Shown one piece after another: positions 32,891 through 44,956 of a DNA stretch of 64,000 nucleotides (the first letter of the stretch is position 1; each line of letters starts with the position of its first letter). Both the position numbers and the translations under genes were made by a program. Under the pieces are notes generated by a model. The model was not told the origin of the DNA, did not search any database, and saw only the letters and a list, made by a program, of their open reading frames with translations. This DNA is from Hortaea werneckii (lineage: Eukaryota > Ascomycota > Dothideomycetes > Mycosphaerellales > Teratosphaeriaceae). The stretch spans positions 496,001 through 560,000 of the forward strand of contig JBAOKB010000093.1 in NCBI GenBank assembly GCA_037044905.1. The letters are read 5' to 3'.

Positions 32891-34384
32891 TAATGCCGAA
32901 TGACGGAACGGTAAGGATAGCTTGTAAGAGTGTGCGTTAGTGCCCTGCGTCTCGCATCGCGAAAGGGAAGGAGTCGTCCATCATTATTATATGAGTTAGG
33001 ACGTTAAGGACATTGTCGCGTGCTACCCTCTCGGGAGGTGTGCTGAGCAAATTCAAAGGTTGTCTCTACACCACTGAACTTGGTCGGGAGCTGACTGCCG
33101 CCCACCTGAATTGCGCACGAGGCCATCGCCATCGGCGTCGTTATTGCCTTCTCTGGAGTAGAGCTGCACATGCAGGCGCGCCGGAGTATCTAGTAGCAGG
33201 ACTATGATGCAAAGGCGAAGCCAAATCCGAGAGCTCGACTTGGCTTCTGATTCGAGTAACAAGCGAGAGGCGCTTGATATAGGCTGCAGGTGATGCTGTA
33301 GCCTTGTCCTCGATTTTAATAGACGAAGACCGGCAGCAAGTCAAAGGCCTGGTTGTGGGTACAGCAGATTGGAGTGAACCTGCAGTGGATGGAGACATCA
33401 GCCGTCGGACCAAAGGCCGAGCCGAGGCGAGAGCCACTTCCCCTGTGGCTGTGATGAGCACCTGGCATCTTCCTGAGAAGTACTGTAGTAGTGCTATTGA
33501 CAATATGATATTGTCTGATGATGATGTTGGTAATGTACAGGTATGATTGAATTAGTAAAAAAGATATTGTCTCCGCCGAGCATCGAGTATTCCACAATAG
33601 GACATAAGATGAGCAAGAGACGACTGCGGGCAAATGGAACGCTTTGCTGGTGAGACATAACGAAGCGTGACCTCAGCGACGACCATCTTTGTAGCCTCAC
33701 GAGCATCATTCAGCCTGATCGCAGCGAACAATGCCCGAGACATTTTCTACACATGTGTAGTGATGGATCGTCACTGCAAAATGCATCCGTCAATGAGAGC
33801 GAGAAGCAGCTTGAGACATTAAAGGCATGGCTGTCGCATGGCCAGTCAGCTCATGTATCGGTTGGAACTCAGGCTGCCGTACCAGCCTATCAGCTGTCCT
33901 TGTGACACTTCATGAAGCTCCAGGGCTTTAGAAGCATCACGGGACGCTTCCCGCGACGTGATCCCGATTTGCCCAGTGTGAAAGAGAGATGTTAGCGCCG
34001 AAGCGGGTGTGATGATACCGAATGTGTTTGATCAATCTTCTGTTCGATTGCGACGCGGCACATGCCACAGACGGTGCTTCTAACAATTGCACCAAATTCG
34101 ACTTCAATGCAAAAACGCCCAATGTTAGTCTGAATATAATGGAACGATAGATCCAAGTCTCGTCCACACTGATTCGTGTCTCTCCCCGCCCCCAAAACGA
34201 TCATAGGCCCCCTCCCCAACCCCCATCCGCCCTATCCAACGCCACCAAAAAAAAAGAAACGAAAACCAGTCAACCCCACTAACCACCCCCTCAATCAACT
34301 CCCACCGACCCCCCTAACCCTCAAAACCCCATCCAACAACCCCCTCACCCCCTCCCTCTCCCCCAAGGCAAAACCGCACTCACA
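32891..34384. other. Intergenic region (1.5 kb)
   Basis: Upstream of the GH64-like gene, and holding the unresolved last exon of the hydroxylase (34200-34384). The 34190-34380 part is C-rich on the plus strand. No independent gene supported. Confidence 0.45.
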
Positions 34385-36303
34385 TACTGATCCGGCCTGA
34401 CGACCACCATCGCCCCGTGTTCCTTACTCACCCCCCTTTTCCGAAAAACATCCCCAAACCCAAACCCATAGCTCGGCTCGTCCGTGAACACTTTCTCATA
34501 GTCCTGGATCCCGAAACGCCCTTTGCGGGGTAGTAGTAAAGGGAGGGAGGGATGTGATGGGGATTTCTTTCCGGGAATGAGGCAAGATGGCGCGGATGTC
34601 GATCTGGCTGTCGATGTCTTCTCCTTCTCCTTCGGAGGAGGAAGAGGAGGGAAGTCGCGGGGTGTAGCGCGGGATAAGTGCCGTCTCGAGGTAGGCGCAG
34701 GTCTGCCAGAGCGTCGAGGAAAGGGGATGTCGCATCCTGGGTTTCGGGACTGAAGAGCAGGATCCGCCACCGCCCGTCGGCGTTCAGGATGTGGCCTAGG
34801 TGGACTGGTTTGGCGTCCGCGAGACGCAGAACTTGGTCCGAGGGGAAGCGCATGCCGATGCGGTAGCCCGGGGCGAGGGCTTGGTGGTTGTGGGGGTCGG
34901 CAGTCGTGAGGAGACCGGGCGCGTATTGCGTTTCCACGCCTGCCATGAAGCGGCCTTGGCGCGTGAAGTAGTCTTGGAAGACGGCGGGATCGATGGTGGC
35001 GCCTTCGGGGTCGTCGGTGGAGGATTCGGTGCCTTTGGGTTTGGCGGCGAAGAGCCGCGCGATCTCCCGGTCGAAATCGATGAGTTGTTGTGCGATGTTC
35101 TGGCGTTCTTCTGTGTAGGTGTGGAGGAGTTTCGGGTGGGCTTGGCCTTTGAGGACGGAGGCCAGTTTCCAGCCGAGGTTGTAGGCGTCGTTCATGGATA
35201 CGTTCATGCCTTGACCGGCTTTAGCGGAATGGGTGTGGCAGGCATCTCCTGCGATGAAGACTCGCGGCGTTCGCTGATCCCGTTCGGCTTTGGGTACATC
35301 GTCGAAGTGGTCGGTTAACCGCTGTCCGACTTCGTAGACAGACCAGTAGGCTATATGTCGGACTTCAAAGTTGAAGGGCTTGAAGATGCGTTGTGCGCGG
35401 TCGACGAGGACGTCGGCTGTTACGTTCTTGCTGGCGATGCGCTCGGACTGCTGGAAGCTTGTCCAGCTCGATGTAGAAGCGTGCTAGATACCCTCCCTCG
35501 CGCGGTATGATCAGAATGCTCCCTTCATTTGCAGAATGAATCGCCGTCTTCAACCGCAGATCCGGGAAGTCAGTGACGACCAGAGCGTCCATTACACCCC
35601 AAGCCTGATTCGCAAAGTCGCCCTTCATCTCCAGCCCCAATGATCGGCGAACCATGCTTCGTGCCCCGTCGCAACCGACCACATACTTCGCCTTCACATG
35701 CTCCGTCTGACCCTTATGTTCCTCGTCAAGCCTCTCAATCGTCACATCCACCGGCCCATCCCCTTGCGGGATCCTCAACTCCTTCAACGCCCGACTATAA
35801 CTCGGCTCCAGCCTCGTCGGACTCCACTTCATCGCATCGAGCCAGAGATCATGCAGACGGGCCTGATTCAGGATCACATGCGGGAACTCACTTAACCCTT
35901 CCTCCGTATCCCGGATCCGCCCCGTCCGTCTCAAGCCCTTGCCATCTTCCGTCGGGGACCAGAACGTCGTCTCGTTGACCCAGTACGCTTCTTTCAGCAC
36001 GCGCTCGCTGAAGCCGAACGCTTCGAAGATCTCGATCGTGCGGCATTGCAGGCCGTCGGCTTGGCCCTGCTGTAGACGGCCGGGCTTCGTCTCGACGATG
36101 CGGGTGGTGATGTCGGGGAACTGGGCGAGCTGGGTTCCCAGAAGTTGGCCGGCTGGGCCGGCGCCGACGATGAGGACGTCGACTTCGGTGGGGAGACGGG
36201 TTTGGAAGTCGGGTTCGCTGGAGCCTTCGTATTGCAGTTTGAGTGGGTCGCCGGAGCCTTTGAAGCCGTTGAGGTGGAATTGGAGGCCGCTGTGGAGGGC
36301 CAT
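34385..36303 (-). CDS. FAD-dependent aromatic hydroxylase (phenol 2-monooxygenase type), frame broken
   Basis: Flavoprotein monooxygenase that hydroxylates aromatic rings using NADPH and oxygen. Seen: FAD GxGxxG motif VDVLIVGAGPAGQLLG, GCDGARSMVRRSLG, the second FAD motif VFIAGDACHTHSAKAGQGMN with SMNDAYNLGWKLASVLKG, and the thioredoxin-like C-terminal domain (GMRFPSDQVLRLADAKPVHL, YYYPAKG, GIQDYEKVFTDEPSYGFGFG, HGAMVVVRPDQY). Frame changes lie near 35449-35458, 34691-34703, about 34555 and 34511-34527. The last recognisable codon (DQY) abuts a GTGAGT donor near 34385, so a short final exon probably lies in 34200-34370; I could not place it. No stops interrupt the frames between breaks. About 640 aa as seen. 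Confidence 0.8.
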
Positions 36304-37792
36304 GATTATGGGACTAGAGCCAGTTTAAGAATGGGGTAGGGTGAATGTTCGATATGTGGACAGAGGAGGTGATAGGGCTTCTTATTACAGTAAGGTACAG
36401 AGGTGTCGGACGTTGAGGGGAGCAGTAGGTGCGCTTAAATCAGGAATCCCGATGGATGGATGCATGGAGCGGAATGGATTGCCCTACCGTAGCCTTTGGT
36501 TCTATATAGTTGTGAGGTGATCATCGGCCTCTTGAGGGGTTGATACGAAGCATTGCGCGAGACCCATTTGGTGAGTGGTGCGGGGGAGAAGAGAGAGAGT
36601 TGTGTCCCCTCTGATCGAGTTCCATTTGCCGTTCTCACATGCCGAGTGTTGCTCAGGAGGAGGTGGGCATACATTCAACATTAGTACATGTTACAAGCTG
36701 CTTGGTAAGAATTGTACGGCGGGTTCTGGAGGATTGAAGCTCAGTCTGCCTGGTACTTGGATTATACAATGCCATATACAACCTCCCACCTACTGCCTCC
36801 TGCGTCCTGACTGTTCGGGTGACACGGCTACTGTATCACGTGACCGTGTCTCGGGGAAACTGAACAGGGGTCGAGGTACTGATGGCACTGATTGGCGGGA
36901 AGGGAAAGAATCAGGGAGCCCATCCTTCAACCGCGTCAACTAGCGCGCGCGCATCGATATGAAACTCGCAGTGATGGGAGGCCGGCACGTTTCCGTGTGC
37001 TTCAGCATGAATCACGCTCGTCCTACTCCGCAGTAGGTCACACTGGGCCCAGAGGCCAAATCTTCATTACCGCGCGCCTTGCGGTGCGACGATCCAGCGG
37101 AAAATTGCTGATGCCCCTCGTTTGGACATGACGCTTTGCAACAGGCGACAATAGCATCTTCGCCGCCCATTGTGCGACGCTGCCATTGTATCTGGGCTGC
37201 CTCCAGTCAAGGCGCCTGCCACTCCTTAACACCACTCGCTCACTTACCCTACTCGTCTTGATCGCGTAGACCGGAAACCGCTGGACGTTTGCTGGTCGAC
37301 GGGAGAGAAAACCGCGTCTTTGTGCGCAAAGCTATATTCGACAGCCTTGTTCCCAATCCTTTGTTGAAAAGGCGAGAGAAGAGGCATTGTCTATCGCGGA
37401 CAAAGCCCAGAACGCGCACGAAGCATTCCTCGACCCGCCCAGTCGTCTGTCACCACCATCCCACCTTCGGACACTCATTGCGACTGCACATTCATTTTTG
37501 GACACGACTGGAACGATTGCGGGCTTTGATTTAAGGAATACGAGGAGAGTTAGTCGACACTAAGATTCTGCTGCGCAGGATCGAGATTCTATTGATTGCA
37601 ACGTTGGAAGATTGAGATACCCCCACTGACGGCGCGGTCACACCCACCACCGACGGCAGCAAGCAGCAACACCGGCCATCGATCGCACCCTACGAGGCAG
37701 TAACGAGTGATAGTGAGAATCGGGCAGACTTCAGCTGGACTGAAGCTTCTACCACACGTTCCTTGACATAAAGACATACTACAAAACACACG
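36304..37792. other. Intergenic region between divergent genes (1.5 kb)
   Basis: Separates the hydroxylase start (-) from the kch1 start (+). Short frames only, none with motifs. The 37480-37790 part is probably the kch1 leader. Confidence 0.5.
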
Positions 37793-40113
37793 ATGGGTTG
37801 CTTCGGAGGAGATCGGGAAAAGGGCAAGGCTCTGCCGGAGCAGAGCGCCAAATGGGCCTTCATCACCCTCTCCGATTTCAAATGCACCTCCAACTGGACT
37901 CCGCTGGCCTACCTCTGGCTGTGGATTATGGCGCTGGTGGGCGTAGCCGTCTACGCAGTCGATACATTCACCGCCATTAACCTGCTGGTCTTCAACCGAT
38001 GGAGTAGCCAGATCAAACCCGCCATCGACTTTGAAATTAGCAAATGGATCTTCGCAGGCTGTATCCTGCTCTCCTGGGCACTGGCTTTTTATGAATGGTT
38101 TCGCGCCATTCGCGTCATGAAGCGCGGGGGCGTGGCTGAAGGTTACATGGATCCCTTGGCCGCTACACTGTACTCGATGAAGCCGCCGCAGGGTTGGAGG
38201 AGATTCCTGGTCTTCTCGGAGTTGACGAAGAGCAAAAAGGGCGTCGACTATGTCGCCTTCTTTGTTTACTTCGCCTTCAACGGCGCTGTCCGTGTCATTC
38301 TTGCTGAAGGGCCGCGTCATTTGTCAATGGCATGACATTGTACGCCGTCATGCAGGCTGATGTTATACCAGGCGCGAATGCGGAGCACTCGGCTTTCAGC
38401 CAATTCTGGATCAACCTCAAAGAGCTGGCGGAGAAGGATGAGAAGCAGGCGGTCATCCTGTTCTCTATGCTGTTCACACTTATCATCTGGGTCATTTCTG
38501 CGCTCAGTCTGCTTGTGGCGATTGTGCTGTATGTGGTGTTTCTGTGGCATTACATTCCCCAGCAAGATGGACGGTTGGCTGTGTATTGCAAACGCAAGAT
38601 CGACAAGAGATTAGAAAAGATTGTGGAGCACAAGGTGAAAGCTGCGATGGAGGAAGAGGAGCGGAAGACGGCCAAGGAAGAGCGAAAGGCGGATTTGCGG
38701 AGACAGAAGACGGGTGAGTTGCCACCTCCTCGACCAGTGGTGGCGAGACAGCCTACTTTGCCGCAGATCCCTGGTGGCACTCCGGATCCTAGCAAGGGCA
38801 AGGAAGATGAGAAGATGGCCGGCGCGTTTGGCCTAGCAAGGCAGGATACGAGTACGACTGTATCGACACTACCGAGATATGAAAGCCGACCGCCGACCCG
38901 GAGTGGAAGCGACAGGGCCCAAAGACAGCCTACGCTTCCAGATTCATCGCTCGATTTTGCTACGAGGCCTGGCATGCCTGACAGAACAGACACTCAAGCT
39001 TCCGCATGGTCAAGCGCGCCGAGCTACGAGTCCGATGCGCCTCTACTTTCGAACGCTGGATATGCTGGCGGTAGGAGCTCCCCTGCGCCGCCTATGCCAC
39101 CTCCTCCGGCGTTCAGCAGGCAAGCTAGCGAAGCTAGTCTTGGCAGGCCGATGCCAGCGAGGCAGGGATCTCACCCCACGGTGAGGAATCAGACACCAGT
39201 GGGCAGGATGAACACCTTTGGGTCACAACAGCAACAGAGGCCGTTCTCGCCAATGTCAAATGCCGGAAGGTCGCACTCACGGCCGCCTCCGGAGCCAAGA
39301 GGCCCTCCAATGAGAAGCAACACTGGCTTCAGCTTCGATGACCAGGCGCAGCCTGCTTTCAATCCCCGCGCAGGCCCAACGCGCCCATACAATGCACCTA
39401 TGGGCCCACCACCGCGAGCGAACACAGCCGATTCTTTCCGCTCCGCTCCTCCTGCTACCAGACAAGACAGTCAGGCTTCTATGGCTCCTTCCTTTTCACG
39501 ACCAATGTACGGCAGCCTTCACAGCCACCAATCTTCCTTCAGCCGTCCCACCCCACCTCCAGCACAACCGCAGACGATACCCCAGGGCCAACCAACAAAC
39601 TTCACCGACCGACCATTCTCGCCCGCCATGAACGATGCGAGTAACTTTGGCCCGCCAGGCGCCGAAAGCTACGAGATGACCCCTCAACCCACCTACGCAG
39701 CTTTCCGAACCGCCTCGCCCGCCCCATCAATCTCACCATCCGAAAACCCCGGCGGCTACATCGCCTTCAACCCCCAACACTCCGAAGCCCCAACGCCCAT
39801 GCAACTCCAGCCCGGCCCCCGCCGCAACCTCACCGTCGCCTCCCACCCGCCAAGCGAAGGCGGCTCATACTTCCCCACCACCGCCACCGCTCCAGCACTC
39901 GACATCCCCCAGCGCAGCGCCACAGCGCCCCACACCCTCTCCGCAAACGACGACTCAACGCCCTTCGCCTCCCGTGCGGGAGACAACCGCTTGACGACGG
40001 GGTACAACGACATCCTCGACGACTACGGCCACGATGGCGTCTCCAGCGCGCCTATGAGTTCTCCCTCGCCCGTGCTAGAGCCGTCTCATCTCCTTCTCAC
40101 TTCGCGAGTATGA
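37793..40113 (+). CDS. kch1: Kch1/Prm6-type potassium transporter
   Basis: Fungal plasma-membrane K+ transport family; in yeast Kch1 and Prm6 support the Ca2+ influx response to pheromone. MGCFGGDREK start, so Gly2 and Cys3 are possible lipidation sites. Seen: KWAFITLSDFKCTSNWTPLA, membrane segments near 41-62, 87-107, 151-170 and (second frame) FSMLFTLIIWVISALSLLVA; conserved DTFTAINLLVFNRWSSQIKP, YEWFRAIRVMKRGGVAEGY and ELTKSKKGVDYVAFFVYFAF. One missing base in a T run near 38320-38323 joins AEGPRHF to VNGMTLYAVMQAD; with it the length is 774 codons. The long Pro/Ser/Gln-rich cytoplasmic tail has many RQ/TR-rich repeats. The last 15 residues may be out of frame. Confidence 0.88.
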
Positions 40114-41110
40114 CAGGATGAGTACCGGCCGCAGAGCAGCCAGTCGGCGGTCAGGAGACCGGACTTCCGGTTGATGTGGCGCCCAGAGCGCATACGGCGG
40201 GGCCTGTTGTTTGTCGGATCAGCAGCGGCAGTGGGGGTATCAGGACCGGCGGTGGCAGTGGCTGGGTTATGAGGGTAGGCGGTAGGGGAATGGGGCGTAG
40301 ATGTTTCTCTCCGGGTAACTGGGTTCTTGGCTCCGTGCTTTTGCTTTCTGCTGGGTCGGGTTGTCGTGCAGCCTGGCAGGCGGCGTGAATGGCGAGAGAG
40401 GGGATGGGGCTCTCTGTTGGGAGCAAGGGTTGTGAGAGGGAGAGGGAGAGGGGGGAAGTCGGGTATTGGATGGGGACGGCCTTGAAAGAAGGTTGTAGTG
40501 GTCTGTTCCCTCTTTCCTTTTTTTTTTGGAATTTTCTTTCCTTAGCGTTCGAAGCCAGAAAAACTAAATGTCCTCTGAAGCCCCCCACTCGGCACACAAT
40601 AGGGGAGAGGGGAGAAGATTTGGGCTGTTGTCTTTGTATACTTTTGCGTTTTCTTTTACGGTGGATATGCTGGATGAAATAGATACCCGATTTTATTTTA
40701 TTTTTTGTTTCTATATTTACTTTGTTTTTCCATTCCTCCTCCCTCAAGCCCACCCACCCCTGGGCACCTCTCCCTCCTCACCCGCAGCAGCCGGGGGTGT
40801 GATCCCTTCACGCTGCGGCAGAGATGGAGAAATTGGGCTGGATTAGTGAATGCGACGGAACTTTCTTTCCTTTTGGAAGACTGGTCAGAGGGCAAAGACA
40901 AACTTGTTGTTCACGGGTTTGCCTTTCTTTCTTCGCTTGGGTGGCAATCTCTCTAACACAAATGCACCTACCCCCTAACCCCTTGCCTACTTTTGCAGAA
41001 AACTCAATGAGAATTCAATTAACGACTCCTCTGCATACATTTTCATGAATACACACAACCCTCGTCACGCCAAGATCGCGATTGTATCAAGCGAGCCCGC
41101 ACTACTGAAT
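40114..41110. other. Intergenic region (1.0 kb)
   Basis: Kch1 3' region (after the stop the old frame still reads QDEYRPQSSQSAVRRPDF, which may be lost coding sequence), then T-rich and AT-rich DNA. No separate gene supported. Confidence 0.45.
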
Positions 41111-42592
41111 ATGTTCCAAATGCCAACGACGACGACGATGACGACGACGACAACGATGCCGACGACCCAAACTCAACCTCCCCTCTTCGCCGGTCTCGAG
41201 GTCAGTTATCCCTTCACATCTACTACTTCTAAACCCATCGGAGGAGCAGAGAATGAAGGGAGGGAAGGGCAAATTTACCACTCTCTTCGGCCCCTCGACT
41301 GCCGCCCGTGCACCCACTCCATTGGACTCTGCACCTACTACTGCTCAGGACGGCGATGCCGTTTCCGCTTCTCCTCCTCCGTCTTCGTCTCCAAAGACGT
41401 CCAACACCCCTTCTTCAATCCCTGCCAGACGGAATGGAACTGTACGTGCTCCTTCGGGACTCAGGCTGCACAAACACAATGTAGCGGGGTTTAGGGTTGC
41501 GCTTGGGCGGTTGAGGGTTGGGATTGCTTTGGAAGGAGAAAAGGATGAAGGGGTAAGGGAGGGGTTAGGTGGTGCGAAGGGGGCGATGGGTGGGGAGGTG
41601 GATTTTAATCGGTTTGAGCGGAAGAGCGGCCCGGGTTTGTGGGGCGTGGTGAGGTTGGAGAAGGAGATGAGGGAGGAGTTTGAGGGGAGGGGTGAGGATG
41701 TTGGAGAGGTGGAGGCTGGGTATAAGGGTCAGGGTGTGTAGGGCGAGGTTGAGGGTGAGGGTGAGGGTGAAGATCAAGGAGAGGGTGGGGATCAAGGTCA
41801 GGTGGAGGATGATGTTGAGGATGAGGCTGAGGCTGGGGCGGAGGATTATGGAGACGAAGACGAAGACAGCGGTCCAGAAGAGGCCACCCTCGACGATCTA
41901 CTCCTGTCCACTGATCTGCTTAGCCTAAGCGATAGCAAGGCAATGTACGCTCAATGGAAGGACCACGAGCCATCCAAACCAACCCTCGGAACCGACGACA
42001 TCAAGGAGCAAGAAGAAATCGACACCGCCTTCGTCGAAGCCATCCACGCCACCAACGCAATTAAATGGGGCAACAGCGCCTCCATCCTGGACCTCAGTCC
42101 ATCTTCCAACAACACCAGCACGACCAAGACCTCGCAAAAGCGTCCAAGTGCCCGCGCTACACAACGATCCCATTCAAATTGCACGTCCCGAGAGACTACG
42201 GCAAGAATCCTTACTACACAGCCGACTGGACCCTCGAAGACGCTGCGAAGCAAATCCGTCTCACACTCACCGAAGCCAACGCATCGTGTGAACAGTGGAT
42301 CTCCCTGCACAGCCGCGAAGAATTCGAGTCCCTCATCCAGAAAGACGGGGAGATCCAAGCACGTCTGAACACTCTGTGTCAGGATCTCGGGTACATGGCG
42401 CAGCTGGTCGAGTATGGACGTGAAGGCTGGGACTTGGCGGAGCTGTCGAAGATGGTGCTAGGTGAAGTTTCCGAGGTTGGTGGGGAGTTGGTTGAGCGGC
42501 TGAGGATGCTGGCTGGGTATAAGGGGTGTGAGATGTTGGAGAAGATTGCGGTGGCGCCTTTGGTGAGGGTGTGGAAGGGGTTGTCGGAGTAG
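41111..42592 (+). CDS. Unrecognised acidic protein, frame interrupted
   Basis: No family recognised. Seen: a possible first exon (MFQMPTTTT... to GLE at about 41200, then a GTCAGT donor and CAG acceptor at 41250), a Pro/Ser linker, a segment with HKHNVAGFRVALGRLRVGIA, an acidic Gly/Glu repeat (GAGGGT units, 41745-41800), then STDLLSLSDSKAMYAQWKDH, and a helical C-terminal domain (YTTIPFKLHVPRDYGKNPYY; QIRLTLTEANASCEQWISLH; RLRMLAGYKGCEMLEKIAV). An in-frame TAG at 41739-41741 interrupts the repeat, and one missing base is needed at 42110-42160. Either the assembly is wrong in the repeat or the gene is damaged. The first intron is tentative. Confidence 0.5.
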
Positions 42593-43203
42593 AGGAATAC
42601 GGAGTTGCTTGAATGTTGAGGTGGTTATGCGTTGGTTGAAGTTCTTATTACAACGAGCGTGGAAGTCTGGAGACTGCATGGGAAGGCTTTGTCGAGTTTG
42701 ATTGGGAGATGGGTTTCAGGTACAAATGAGTGTGAGATCGCAAGAGGGAATACGGCTTGAGTCTACTGCTATACCACTACCATCACGGCTGAAAGACAAA
42801 AAAGTGCTCTTTGTTTTATGCTTTTTTTTTTTTTTTCCCGAGCGACACCGCGAAAGTCTAGGACTTCGTAAAGCAGTGCTAGAAAATTGAGATATTATGA
42901 CCACCGTTTCACTGTCGGTGTACATTGGAGACGGTCCACAGAAATCGCAGTTGCAACGATAATCTGAAATAATCTCCTTTGTACCCTATCGATTCCACGT
43001 GCTTGCCCAGATTCCGGAAATGGCGACCAACAAAGAAGCTGATACCTCCAGACCAAACAAAGTCATATTTTTCGGCTTCCTGTTTCCACCGCTATTGGTT
43101 GGTTGGAGGCCATTTCACCGTAATCGCTTTGGATATAAGGGTGCTGTTCCTGTTTCGGATCTTCGTTCTTGAGTTTGGAACATGCGACCTCGTCCTAAGC
43201 ATC
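42593..43203. other. Intergenic region (0.6 kb)
   Basis: Contains a 14-base T run (42824-42837). No gene supported. Confidence 0.5.
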
Positions 43204-44956
43204 ATGGAGACGACGTCAACAGGTGAAACGACGAGACGCTCGACGTCGATGTCGTTGAACGAGTCGGGCAGGATGCGATTCAAACCTCACACGCCGACTA
43301 GATCGCAATGTGCATCAAACGACAATGCAGGTAACGATGAGCTTCGAACAACCAGAGGCGGCGTGGTGAGGACAATGACGATAGCCTTTCTTGCCAACGC
43401 AGCAGCCTCATCCATAGCAAGCAGCATTTGGCAGCTTCCAACAATCATGCGCCTAACATATCATCACATCCTAATGTTCGCGCACATTCGATTCGGCCAG
43501 AACGAGGATATCAACCTGCAAGATGCTATGTTCATTGCCTCCTTAGCTTACGTCTTTGTTTGCTGGCGCTCGCCTTCGCTGCTCAGGGTAAATCCAGCAA
43601 TGCGGCCAGTTCACCTCTTTGCAATAATTCAAGTATGCTCCTTTATTCTTGTTTGTGTCTGTTCGCTTGCTAATGGTGGCAGATACTTACATGGCCAATA
43701 CCCGACTTGAACTTCGTGCGACACGAGCTAACGTATTGTCTGACTTATCGAATGGGACTTGACTTCTCGATAACCACGTCCTGGAAGGCATGCTTACACG
43801 GGATCATATTCCTGCTTCTGATCAATCATACAATTGTACTTCTTGGGCACGTCAAGTGCCATCCTATCTCCGGTTCCTGGACAAGACTTGGAGACTTGCT
43901 CGAGCTAGAGCGCTCAAACACATGCTGTGGCCAGGGCGACTCATATCTGCAGTACGCAAATTCATGTTGAGCATACGCCTGTTGAAGCTTAGAGCCAGTG
44001 CCCTGTTCCAGAATATGTGCACATTTCCATATATGCGACTGTTGGACGAGGTTCTGGCTGCGATGTTAAGTTGGATCTTCAGGCTCGACATGGTGGAAGT
44101 GAAGAAGACACCAGTATGGCCTGGCGCTTATCCCATCTCAACGCCGGTCACGAAACAATCAGAAGATGATCATATGGAAACTATCTCGCCTCGATTCTCT
44201 ATAGCTCCGTCAGTTCATCAAGTCCTTGGGAAATCGACCGCCAACGGATCAAGTCTCGCTTTCGCGCGGCAAAGGCACAGAAAGAACTTGTCAACTGTAC
44301 TCGAAGGAGATGAGAGAGAGCATGTTCATGATGATGCCGCAGTGCAGATCGGAAGCGAAGTCCCAAAGTATCAGGCGACTGTTGAGGATTGTGACGAGAA
44401 CGAGGACGCAGCCACAAGCCCTTTCCTTTCGGACACGGCAGCAGTCTTCCGGAGCGGTCTCTCTTCAACGACGCAGTCAGACAGTACGCATCTACGACGA
44501 CGCAGTGTGAAAGTGCCCCAGGAAGGACATATCTCCATCGCAAGGCCTGCCAATGCTGGATCTTCAATGTCCAGTAACAATGCTCTTGAGCTTACATTAC
44601 AGCCAGCAGCAAACCCTTCGGAGCCGTGTCCAATATGTCCAAAGACAAGGCGCGAAACAGGAGCTAGTGTAGGGATCCACTTCAAAGCATGTTCCCAAAG
44701 TGAGGGTTGTGGAACTTTCTGTTACAACGGACAACCTCAAATACTCAGTGGTGGCCTCAGAACGTGCTCACAGTCTGCCTGCTACGACTCTGGCTTGGCA
44801 TGGTGTGGTGGCAAAGGTTTCAGACACTGTATTGTGGCCTTTTCGAGATCCCCGGTTTGGCTTTGGTTCATCGCCCACGTCTGCAGGCTTGCGAACTTGG
44901 AAATTTCCAGAAGCTCAGAACAAAGCATCACCAGCACAGCAGAAGATCTCGGGTAG
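43204..44956 (+). CDS. Unrecognised multi-pass membrane protein
   Basis: Exon 1 43204-43632, a 50-nt intron (GTATGC donor, TTGCTAAT branch, GGCAG acceptor), exon 2 from 43683. Starts METTSTGETTRRS. Predicted membrane segments: TMTIAFLANAAASSIASSIW, DAMFIASLAYVFVCW, PVHLFAIIQILTWPI across the intron, and CLHGIIFLLLINHTIVLLGH. A basic amphipathic stretch (LRFLDKTWRLARARALK; FMLSIRLLKLRASALFQ) follows, then a long Ser/Thr-rich tail. The frame needs one missing base near 43850-43870; with it the length is 568 codons. The last 90 codons may also be read in a second frame (KYSVVASERAHSLPATTLAW), so the C-terminus is unsure. No family recognised; the layout resembles the next gene. Confidence 0.55.
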
